Below, piece by piece: positions 6,080 to 11,604 of a DNA stretch of 11,604 nucleotides. Position 1 is the first letter of the stretch, and every line of letters starts with the position of its first letter. The stretch is from Syntrophomonadaceae bacterium (lineage in GTDB: Bacteria; Bacillota; Syntrophomonadia; Syntrophomonadales; Syntrophomonadaceae). Both the position numbers and the translations under genes were made by a program. Below the pieces are notes generated by a model, which made no database searches, was not told where the DNA came from, and saw only the letters and a program-made list of their open reading frames with translations. The DNA is taken from positions 1 through 11,604 of the forward strand of contig DUSB01000115.1 of NCBI GenBank assembly GCA_012840625.1. Reading direction: 5' to 3'.

Positions 6080-6182
6080 GTGTTCTGCGAATAATTAAAA
6101 TCGACAAGGCAGGGTGTTCTACGAATAATATAGCACTATTCCGAAGGATATACGACGCAGAATTTTAATTCTACGAATAGAA
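6080..6182. repeat. Candidate recombination site: inverted core plus two direct repeats
   Basis: GTGTTCTGCGAATAAT (6080-6095) and GTGTTCTACGAATAAT (6114-6129) differ at one base and start 34 bp apart. TTCTACGAATA recurs at 6169-6179. It faces the inverted arm CGCAGAA (6156-6162), forming CGCAGAATT-TT-AATTCTACG with a TTTTAA centre. Two inverted arms with two accessory direct repeats upstream of a tyrosine recombinase match the general plan of the TnpI resolution sites of Tn4430-type transposons. That comparison is from memory; the repeats are seen directly. Confidence 0.7.
6127..6134 (-). promoter_or_regulatory. Possible extended -10 for the second recombinase
   Basis: On the minus strand TGCTATATT gives an extended -10 element (6127-6135), overlapping the second direct repeat. 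The -35 region is poor. Transcription would start inside the repeat array, which would make the gene autoregulated by its product. Confidence 0.35.
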
Positions 6183-6299
6183 TTTTTCAGAAAGAATTCT
6201 TACCTCATAGCATTAATAAGATGTTTGCAGAAGGTGGTTATGAGTAGATATGTTCCTCGAAATGGGGCATTGGCGTATCCACATTGAAGAAACTGCCCC

Positions 6300-6343
6300 G
6301 CATCCGTTAACAATTTAATCCGGATTAAATTGTTAACGGATGC
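6300..6343. repeat. 44-bp perfect palindrome, no spacer
   Basis: A 22-nt arm starting GCATCCGTTAAC and ending TTAATCC at 6321 is followed by its exact reverse complement, centred on CCGG (6320-6323). It lies 7 bp beyond the stop of the DUF499 remnant. On the minus strand it is followed by GGGGCAG rather than T, so it is not a standard intrinsic terminator. It shares no sequence with the palindrome at 4885-4920. Confidence 0.95.
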
Positions 6344-6350
6344 AAAATCC

Positions 6351-6474
6351 TCAATCATCAAATCCAAAATCCTGTACTTTTAATGTCCGGCAGTTTTCAG
6401 CTATAGTCCTCACAGTTGGGTGTGATAGCCCGTCGGGAGCTTTTGCATTTACCTCAAGCGATACTTCTATTTCA
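6351..6474 (-). pseudogene. DUF499 gene remnant, extreme C-terminus
   Basis: The frame ends EIEVSLEVNAKAPDGLSHPT, VRTIAENCRTLKVQDFGFDD and a stop at 6351. The VRT(I/V)xENCRTLKF...GF ending is the characteristic C-terminus of DUF499 proteins. The open frame running right of 6474 (to 6770) is insertion-element DNA and not part of this gene. The TTTCA at 6470-6474 is the left copy of the target duplication. When the IS21-family element is removed, this piece continues in frame from the segment at 9138, giving VDGCEIEVSLEVNAKAPDG across the join. Confidence 0.8.
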
Positions 6475-6500
6475 TGAATATTTCGGTCTGACAGTACCGC

Positions 6501-6565
6501 TGTGTCGGTGAAAACCTGCCAGCGTCTCGGCCAAATTAGGCCACTAATATCGGTCGACCAGGCCA
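6501..6565. repeat. Internal left-end repeats of the IS21 element
   Basis: The segment TGTCGGTGAAAACC...GCCAGC...TCGGCCAAATTAGGCCACT followed by ATATCGGT matches, in inverted orientation, the right-end segment at 9050-9112 (shared AAAAC, GCCAGC, TCGG, AAAT, AGGCCACT and TATCGGT blocks). Multiple copies near both ends are typical of IS21 transposase binding sites. Confidence 0.6.
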
Positions 6566-6599
6566 TCCTACATATATTGGTGTATCTACCTATAATGTA

Positions 6600-6619
6600 A
6601 CTATCGCACTGATGATAGT
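6600..6619 (+). promoter_or_regulatory. Hairpin upstream of istA ribosome binding site
   Basis: ACTATC (6600-6605) pairs with GATAGT (6614-6619) around an 8-nt loop, 13 bp before AGGAGG (6633-6638). A comparable but different hairpin precedes the istA start at the right edge of the window. Such leaders may limit transposase expression from outside transcripts. This is inference. Confidence 0.35.
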
Positions 6620-6647
6620 GTGAAATCATTATAGGAGGACGATAATC

Positions 6648-8186
6648 ATGGTGAATTATCGAGAGATTTTGAGGCTTAGAAGCCTCGATTACAGCCAGCG
6701 GCAGGTCGCTGCAAGCGCCCATTGTTCCCGGGACACCGTCAGTACTGTCTACAAACTGGCTGATCTGCATGGTTTGGTATGGCCTTTGCCAGACGACTTA
6801 TCCAACCAAAGCATTCGAGATTTGTTTTATCCCAGCAGAGCCGAATCTAAACGCAGAATGCCTGATTGTGCAGCCATGTTTCAAGAAATGGCGAAGCCAG
6901 GTGTTACCCTCACTTTATTGTGGGCAGAGTATTGTGAGCAATGTCATTCGGAACAGTTGATCCCCCTCAAGTATACGCAGTTCTGTGATTACTATCGTAA
7001 ATATGTCAACACAACCAAAGCCACCATGCGCATCAAGCGAAAGCCCGGCGAAATGATGGAGGTCGATTGGGCTGGGAAAACCCTCGCGGTTTATGACAGA
7101 ATCACTGGCGAACCAACAACCGCTTATGTTTTTGTAGCTGTTTTACCCTGTAGTCTGTATGCCTATGTGGAGGCCTTTCCCAGTATGGAAAGTGTCAACT
7201 GGATCACTGCACACATTAACGCGTTTCAGTATTTTGGCGGGGTCACCCGGATTCTGGTCCCTGATAATCTGAAGACCGGTGTCATTTCTCACACACGGAA
7301 AGAAATTATTCTCAACAGAACCTATTCAGAAATGGCCGAGCATTACGGCACCTGCATCATACCAGCCAGACCGGCACGTCCCAAGGACAAACCGAATGCA
7401 GAGGGATCCGTTGGTGTTGTTACGACTTGGGTCATTGCAGCTTTAAGAAACTACAAAGCCTTTACTTTCAAAGAACTGAATGATGCTATTCAGGAAAAGC
7501 TTGGGCAGTTAAACCAAGAGCCTTTTCAGAAGAAAAATGGAAGCAGGCTGACTGCTTTTCTTGATGAAGAAAAGACCTTTTTACTACCATTACCCGCTTC
7601 CCCGTATGAATTGGCTGTCTGGTCAACTGCCACCATACAACCTGATTATCTCATAAGGGTTGATAAAAACAAGTATTCTGTACCTTACATTTTGATTGGC
7701 TATACCGTGGACATTCGGACCAACAGTAAAACCATAGAAGTATTCTTTCAAGGTAGCCGCGTCGCCTCCCATGTGCGGCGTCACGAAGTGCTCAAGGATC
7801 CAATCATTCTCCCGGAGCATATGCCGGAGAACCACAGAAGGTTTTTGGCCTACAATTCAGATACCTTCAAGGACTGGGCAATTAACGTTGGAACAGCCAC
7901 GCTGGTGGTTGTACAGGCTTTTTTATCAGCCGGTAAGGTGGAACAACAGGGGTACAAATCCTGCAGTCGATTGATGAAACTTGCCGACAAATATTCTGCA
8001 TTAAGGATAGAAGATGCCTGCAATCGTGCCTTGGCCTATACACCGGAGCCGAGTATCAAAACTATTGAGACCATATTAAAAACAGGTCAAGATAAAGTTA
8101 AATTAGATACAAAAGCGCCCAAATCAGACAGTGCATACGCATTTACACGTGGTGCTGAGTACTTTGGAGGTAAACGCAATGACTAA
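6648..8186 (+). CDS. istA: IS21-family transposase IstA
   Basis: DDE transposase of 512 aa that cuts and joins the ends of the element. Residues 1-45 form an N-terminal helix-turn-helix (YREILRLRSLDYSQRQVAAS then SRDTVSTVYKLA). The integrase-core catalytic triad is D140 in EVDWAGK, D206 in VPDNLKTG and E252 in PNAEGSVG. The C-terminal part has the family stretches KNKYSVPYILIGYTVDIR, EVFFQGSRVASHVRRHE, LPEHMPENHRRFLAYN and EQQGYKSCSRLMKLADKYS. AGGAGG lies 9 nt before the ATG. No frameshift or stop interrupts it. It overlaps istB by 8 bp (ATGACTAA), giving coupled translation. Confidence 0.97.
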   Translation: MVNYREILRLRSLDYSQRQVAASAHCSRDTVSTVYKLADLHGLVWPLPDDLSNQSIRDLFYPSRAESKRRMPDCAAMFQEMAKPGVTLTLLWAEYCEQCHSEQLIPLKYTQFCDYYRKYVNTTKATMRIKRKPGEMMEVDWAGKTLAVYDRITGEPTTAYVFVAVLPCSLYAYVEAFPSMESVNWITAHINAFQYFGGVTRILVPDNLKTGVISHTRKEIILNRTYSEMAEHYGTCIIPARPARPKDKPNAEGSVGVVTTWVIAALRNYKAFTFKELNDAIQEKLGQLNQEPFQKKNGSRLTAFLDEEKTFLLPLPASPYELAVWSTATIQPDYLIRVDKNKYSVPYILIGYTVDIRTNSKTIEVFFQGSRVASHVRRHEVLKDPIILPEHMPENHRRFLAYNSDTFKDWAINVGTATLVVVQAFLSAGKVEQQGYKSCSRLMKLADKYSALRIEDACNRALAYTPEPSIKTIETILKTGQDKVKLDTKAPKSDSAYAFTRGAEYFGGKRND

Positions 8187-8991
8187 TCAGACAACCATTG
8201 ACAAATTACATGATATGAGATTAGGAACCATGGCCGATGCCTTTGAATCCCAGTTGCAAAATGCGGATACTTTCACCGGACTTTCCTTCGAAGACCGATT
8301 TGGTATGTTGGTAGACACTGAATGGGCAAAACGTCGCTCAACCAAACTGCAGAAATTAATCCGTATAGCTGATTTTAGGTATCCCAATGCATGCATGGAA
8401 GATATTGAGTATTTTCAAGACAGAAAGCTGGACAAGTCTCAAATGCTTAGGCTCTCCACCTGTCGCTATATACAGGAAGGACACCATATCATATTGGAAG
8501 GAGCCTCGGGAAACGGAAAAACTTTTATTGCCTGTGCCCTTGGTGTAGCAGCCTGTCGTAACTTTCTTAAAGTGAGGTATATCCGCCTGCCAGAATTGCT
8601 TAACGACTTGGTAGTAGCACGGGGTGAGGGAACCTTTAAGAAGATCATCCGAACCTATCAAAAAGTGGATTTACTTATCATAGATGAATGGCTTCTTAAA
8701 ACCCTGACGACAGAGCAGGCCATGGATTTGTTTGAAATCATTGAAGCTAGAACACAGGGCGGGTCCACCATCTTTTGCACGCAGTTTGATCCACGAGGTT
8801 GGTATGAGCGCATTGGAACCCCTGAAGATGGCACTGTCTCTGAAGCAATTATTGATCGCATCATTCATAATTCTTTTGAAATTATGGTAGAAGGCAAATC
8901 TTCCATGAGGGAGCGCCATGGCATTAAAGCTTCGGAAGAAACAACTCAAAAAACTGATGATGCGAATATTAACCCTAGTGATCACTCCTAA
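8179..8991 (+). CDS. istB: IS21-family helper ATPase IstB
   Basis: AAA+ ATPase of 270 aa, related to DnaA/DnaC, that helps IstA select and engage target DNA. Walker A is GASGNGKT at 108-115 and Walker B is LLIIDE at 165-170. The later QFDPRGWYERIG and IIDRIIHNSFEI stretches are typical of IstB. The ATG at 8179 is preceded by GGAGG (8166-8170) located inside the end of istA. The long open frame upstream of this ATG is only the shadow of istA. The protein is full-length, so the element carries both genes needed for transposition. Confidence 0.97.
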   Translation: MTNQTTIDKLHDMRLGTMADAFESQLQNADTFTGLSFEDRFGMLVDTEWAKRRSTKLQKLIRIADFRYPNACMEDIEYFQDRKLDKSQMLRLSTCRYIQEGHHIILEGASGNGKTFIACALGVAACRNFLKVRYIRLPELLNDLVVARGEGTFKKIIRTYQKVDLLIIDEWLLKTLTTEQAMDLFEIIEARTQGGSTIFCTQFDPRGWYERIGTPEDGTVSEAIIDRIIHNSFEIMVEGKSSMRERHGIKASEETTQKTDDANINPSDHS

Positions 8992-9059
8992 TACATTAAA
9001 TGGTTTGGGGCTATCTATCTGATAGGTGGCCCCCATTCCGACAGAGATGCAGAATTCCA

Positions 9060-9126
9060 CCGATACAGTGGCCTTATTTAACCGACAGGCTGGCCTGTTT
9101 TGGCCGATAGCATGACCTTATTTAAC
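9060..9126. repeat. 23-bp direct repeats at the right end of the IS21 element
   Basis: CCGATACAGTGGCCTTATTT plus AAC (9060-9082) and CCGATAGCATGACCTTATTT plus AAC (9104-9126) agree at 19 of 23 positions and start 44 bp apart, about four helical turns. They lie between istB and the right terminus and are probably transposase binding sites. Confidence 0.75.
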
Positions 9127-9137
9127 TGAAATATGCA

Positions 9138-10244
9138 TTTCACAGCCATCCACTGAAATTAGGTGGCTGATCACCTCTTCAACAAGGCGTTGTACATCGC
9201 GGTTGATTCTCGTTGTATCTAACTGGGCTGACATATAAAAGTGTGTGTTTTTTATTTGTTCCGGTTGTGGCGGTGAAGTTGGTGCATTACCGGGAGTTGA
9301 AATACTGCCCGGGAAAGTTACAGGTACTTCTCCACCATCCTGGGTTGGTGTTTCTCCTTTCGGGTACGGTGGTTGTTTGGGTTGGTTTGCTTGAGTTTCT
9401 GCAACTTGCTTGAGGGCTACGGCATTTTTCACCAAGTAGGCCGAGTTTTCAATGATGCCAATATATTGATTGTACTTCAGATCAATAAAGCGTTCCTCAC
9501 TTCTCCCGGCAGCAATCGCAAAATACTCGGTGGAGTTCAAACCGCTGCGGATTGTCTCCTCAAGTACCGAATAATCGGCCAGACGTTGTAGATAACAATA
9601 GGTACAGAGATACTCCCAAAGCTTTTTGATGGAGATGCTGTCTTCCTCACGCCAGAGTAGGTTATCCAGTTCCATGAGCAACAAAGCCGGAGCCCATTTT
9701 GTAATAAGAGCCTCGTTTTGAATCATCTTCTTCGAAGCTTTGGAAACAATACTGTCGCTACCACCGCTGATACGGATTACATCCCATACAAAGTTTTTCA
9801 TATCAACAGAACGATCAATGTAGGGCACAAGAAGCCAACAGTACGTTTCCTTAATGCGTATATCCACCGTATCATTGCTGCGATGCAGGTTATTGTCCGT
9901 CTCACGGTTCTGCGCAGCATCAAGGTTCAAATCTTCACTTCACCTTTAATAGATAGCCACGCGAGATAACGACGTACCTCTTGTTTGAGCGATGTCATAA
10001 GCTCCTGGTCGGGAGCAATGAATGCGAGCATATTATGATAAATGCGAGGCGCTGTTCCCCTGTTGTTGAGGATATTTTCCGCAGTTTGAATGGCTTTATT
10101 GTGTTGTGTAGATGCCTTATACTCATCTTCGGGTCTTAGAATAACGAGACGCACAGCTTGTTCATCGATAACATCAAGAGACGATCCCGAACACACATGA
10201 AGACCGGCAAATGGAGCCTCTTTGCGTAATGTGTGGAGTCTGCG
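9138..10244 (-). pseudogene. DUF499-family ATPase-like gene remnant (IS-split, frameshifted, 5'-truncated)
   Basis: C-terminal portion of a large DUF499 protein. From memory, these are P-loop proteins found in defence clusters, often with DUF1156 DNA methylases, and related to the BrxC/PglY ATPases of BREX. Recognisable blocks are KEAPFAGLHVCSGSSLD, QAVRLVILRPEDEY, AENILNNRG, NMLAFIAPD, RRYLAWLSI, LNLDAAQNRET, DIRIKETYCWLLVPY, a Pro-rich linker, and FYMSAQLDTTRINRDVQRLV. The frame slips at about 9931-9944: LSIKGEVK and EDLNLDAAQ lie in adjacent frames, consistent with loss of one base. The 5' end stops at about 10244, where homology switches to an istA relic on the other strand. The ATPase motifs would be in the missing N-terminal part. 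The gene is certainly non-functional. Confidence 0.8.
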
Positions 10245-10751
10245 TTATGACGGCAATATTTATTCCGCTTCCCCACAATGGCGGAAAAGGAAGTATACAT
10301 AACACTACGTGCACACCGGATTGAGATACTTAATGAAAAGTACCAGACAATCGTAACCCACAAACGGCTCTATGGTCAGGGACAGGAACTAATGGACTAG
10401 CTACCCTACCTGACTACCCTGGCAAAACGTCCTAATGCTTTAAAATATACAGGATTTTATCATGAGTTACCTGATCCCTAGCATGAATACCTTTCCAGTT
10501 TGGACTACGACGAGAAAAAGAAGAGTCTTCGCTTACTTGTCCGGATGATTACCGAAACTGATATGGATACCACCACCTGCTTATTAGAAACTATGGATTC
10601 TTGCAAAGCAGCTGCCGACAGTATCTTATTAAGTTACCGCCGATTAACCGAACCATCGTTTAATGATTTTATGCCGCTAACATTTACCGGCATAAAATCA
10701 CCGGCAATATATACCCCGGATCTTACTGTTATAATGTTTTTCTGCAGGTGA
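10236..10751 (+). pseudogene. istA: istA remnant, C-terminal part, of a second IS21-family element
   Basis: Plus-strand translation gives SLRYDGNIYSASPQ, then, after a frameshift near 10275, AEKEVYITLRAHRIEIL ... THKRLYGQGQELMD-stop-LPYLTTLAKRPNALKY ... ELPDP-stop-HEYLSSLDYDEKKKSLRLL ... LLSYRRLTEPS. This is the C-terminal region of a different IstA subgroup from the intact copy. Both in-frame stops (10398-10400 and 10479-10481) are TAG and fall where family members probably have Trp (TGG). The catalytic domain is absent because the remnant starts at its junction with the DUF499 gene. The frame closes with TGA at 10749-10751, just before an istB start. Confidence 0.75.
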
Positions 10752-10758
10752 GAACACG

Positions 10759-10890
10759 ATGAAAGAAGTGATTAAAGACTATTGCAAACAACTACGCTGG
10801 GGTAACAGTATTGTTAGGAATTACGGAAATATTGATGCTGAGACCCATGAAGAGTTTCTGGCTAAACTTCTGGAAATGGAAGTAAAAAAA
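10759..10890 (+). pseudogene. istB: istB remnant, N-terminal ~44 codons
   Basis: ATG follows the istA remnant's stop by 7 bp, with AGGTGA upstream. The encoded MKEVIKDYCKQLRWGNSIV, RNYGNIDAETHEEFLAKLLE and MEVKK match the N-terminal domain of IstB proteins (the HEEFLxKLxExE pattern). Similarity ends at about 10890. The frame stays open to 11055 but there runs antisense through the next gene. The ATPase domain and the right end of the element are missing, so a deletion or later insertion removed them. Confidence 0.75.
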
Positions 10891-10919
10891 GTTTGCGAAG
10901 GTTCAAACCCCAATGGCTC

Positions 10920-11300
10920 TTATAAAATGGTACTTTTATCAACTTGGGTTGCTATTGTTGCAAAATGTTCATACAAGCCTCTATCGTTAATATCAGGAAG
11001 TTTTAGAGCTATTGTTTTGGCAATCTCTTTCTCGTCTGCCGAAAGCCATCCATAGAAGTTCTCGAAAGCGCTAAATAAATATGCATCTGTATTTTCATGT
11101 ATAATTTGGTTTTCCCCATCAATAATCTTATATGCAATCTCCTTCAAGTATTGCCAAGCCTCCTGCGGCATATTTAAAGGATCTATTACGGATAACATTT
11201 TAACAGCCTGATGGAGTAATTGATCACTCCGTGAATCAATCCACTTTTTGATTACTTCCCATATTTCGGAGTAAATTAATCCTTCATCTGACGTTGTCAT
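10920..11300 (-). CDS. Hypothetical protein, 126 aa
   Basis: Not recognised. The start is set by GGAGGTG 6 nt before the ATG at 11300 (MTTSDEGLIYSEIWEVIKKW). An earlier in-frame ATG at 11345 lacks such a site. The product is acidic, largely helical and Trp/Tyr-rich (EVIKKWIDSRSDQLL, QEAWQYLKEIAYKIID, FENFYGWLSADEKEIAKTIA). It has no transmembrane span, signal peptide or Cys motif. The size, acidity and solitary location between IS remnants resemble immunity proteins or other small accessory-cargo proteins, but nothing identifies it. It is transcribed toward the istB remnant, and no clear terminator is seen after its stop. Confidence 0.75.
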   Translation of the reverse strand: MTTSDEGLIYSEIWEVIKKWIDSRSDQLLHQAVKMLSVIDPLNMPQEAWQYLKEIAYKIIDGENQIIHENTDAYLFSAFENFYGWLSADEKEIAKTIALKLPDINDRGLYEHFATIATQVDKSTIL

Positions 11301-11499
11301 TATTCCCACCTCCAATAGAGTTTCCATAAGACTTACATTTATCAAATAATTTTTGTTTTACTGACCAATGTAATAGTTTATGATATAAATTAATCACATC
11401 ATTAGAATTACTATAAAAGTTGCTGTAACCGCTAAACTAAAATGGACAGAAAACAACAAATAAGAATGAACATCATTTACCATAATCCTCCAAAATCGT

Positions 11500-11536
11500 T
11501 ATGATAGAGCTGGAAATAAAAACAGCTTTTATCATA
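11500..11536 (+). promoter_or_regulatory. Stem-loop before the third istA
   Basis: TATGATA pairs with TATCATA, and after a short internal bulge AGCTG pairs with CAGCT around the loop GAAATAAAAA. The structure ends 3 nt before the GGAGGGGG ribosome binding site. It could hide that site or stop read-through from outside transcripts. Confidence 0.45.
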
Positions 11537-11551
11537 GCGGAGGGGGAAGAA

Positions 11552-11604
11552 ATGACGATCATAGAAGGGTGGAATATGTATCTAGAAATCCAGGATTTGA
11601 AGAA
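11552..11604 (+). CDS. istA: IS21-family transposase IstA, N-terminus only (partial)
   Basis: ATG with GGAGGGGGAAGAA directly upstream opens MTIIEGWNMYLEIQDLK, and the window ends inside the next codon. WNMYLEIQDLKK is the usual opening of one IstA subgroup, leading into its helix-turn-helix. It differs from the start of the intact IstA (MVNYREILRL), so this is a different element. It could be the subgroup that gave rise to the relic at 10236-10890, which cannot be tested here. Confidence 0.7.
   Translation, partial: MTIIEGWNMYLEIQDLK

Larger units (their letters stand above)
6475..9137 (+). mobile_element. Complete IS21-family insertion sequence, 2,663 bp
   Basis: The left end reads TGAATATTTCGGT, and the right end in reverse complement reads TGCATATTTCAGT (11 of 13 match). 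Both give the TG...CA termini of the IS21 family. The 5-bp target TTTCA is duplicated at 6470-6474 and 9138-9142. Inside are istA and istB with the family's 8-bp overlap, and both ends carry internal repeats of the kind bound by the transposase. It is intact and may be active. It sits inside a DUF499 gene, in the opposite orientation. Confidence 0.93.
11421..11604 (+). mobile_element. Left end of a third IS21-family element (runs off the window)
   Basis: An istA start at 11552 is preceded by about 130 bp of non-coding DNA. TGCTGTAACC at 11421 and the downstream AAAATGGACAG stretch resemble IS21-family left ends, but the precise terminus cannot be fixed without the right end. Orientation is the same as the intact and relic copies. 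Confidence 0.5.

Noticed and set aside
4885..6343. Protelomerase-type telomere resolution site
   Set aside because: Perfect palindromes beside a tyrosine recombinase invited the idea, but the 301-aa protein is Xer-sized with ordinary motifs, far shorter than protelomerases, and nothing else indicates linear ends.
6351..6770. A 139-aa minus-strand frame covering the left end of the IS and the DUF499 tail
   Set aside because: Only the last ~40 codons match a protein family. The rest is insertion-element DNA and the antisense of istA, and the frame is accidental.
6400..9200. Two different DUF499 genes joined by recombination between IS copies
   Set aside because: This came from placing the IS ends at 6501/9112, where the flanks seemed to overlap and no duplication existed. 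With ends at 6475/9137 a TTTCA duplication appears and one gene is restored.
9118..9930. A complete 270-aa gene ending EMHISVK
   Set aside because: Its last ~6 codons and its stop lie inside the IS right end, and its TTG start is the product of a frameshift in a longer gene.
10136..10363. A 75-aa minus-strand frame
   Set aside because: It is another frame of the DUF499 remnant and the antisense of the istA relic. No family features or ribosome binding site.
174..11604. Distal attachment repeat of the tRNA-Lys element
   Set aside because: No second copy of the tRNA-Lys 3' end (TTCGAGTCGCCGATGGCCC) was found, so the far end must be outside the window or too diverged to see.

Overview
The window reads as a Gram-positive, Firmicutes-type chromosome, most likely a Clostridia member. 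This rests on AGGAGG-type ribosome binding sites, TTG starts, a tRNA-Gln/tRNA-Lys pair with encoded CCA ends, and Firmicutes-style integration and IS21 modules. No gene here fixes the genus.

Left part (1-4550) is the end of an integrated element. Two tRNA genes and their terminator are followed by an element module on the minus strand: an excisionase-like HTH protein, a 67-aa protein, a RepA-like ATPase and a 402-aa tyrosine integrase whose 3' end points at the tRNA-Lys 3' end (the probable attachment site). A divergent XRE-type regulator on the plus strand completes the module. No conjugation, capsid or portal gene is visible, and the distal attachment repeat is not in the window.

Middle part (4550-6350) holds a 41-aa minus-strand ORF, an unexplained AT-rich stretch with a 36-bp perfect palindrome, and a second tyrosine recombinase of 301 aa. 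Upstream of that gene is an organised ~110-bp site: an inverted pair of 9-bp arms plus two near-identical 16-bp direct repeats. This layout recalls TnpI recombination sites. A 44-bp perfect palindrome closes the section, 7 bp past the end of the next gene.

Right part (6351-10244) is one broken minus-strand gene, the C-terminal portion of a DUF499-family ATPase-like protein. DUF499 proteins are, from memory, commonly found in phage-defence clusters. It is split by a complete 2,663-bp IS21-family element (istA, istB) with TG...CA ends and a 5-bp TTTCA target duplication. Removing the element and one duplication restores the reading frame across the junction. The gene also carries a one-base frameshift near 9931-9944, and its 5' part is cut off at about 10244 by a second, decayed IS21-family element (10236-10890).

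The right edge holds an unrecognised 126-aa protein and the beginning of a third IS21-family element. The overall picture is a tRNA-Lys island whose defence-type cargo has been inactivated by repeated IS21-family insertions, all in the same orientation.
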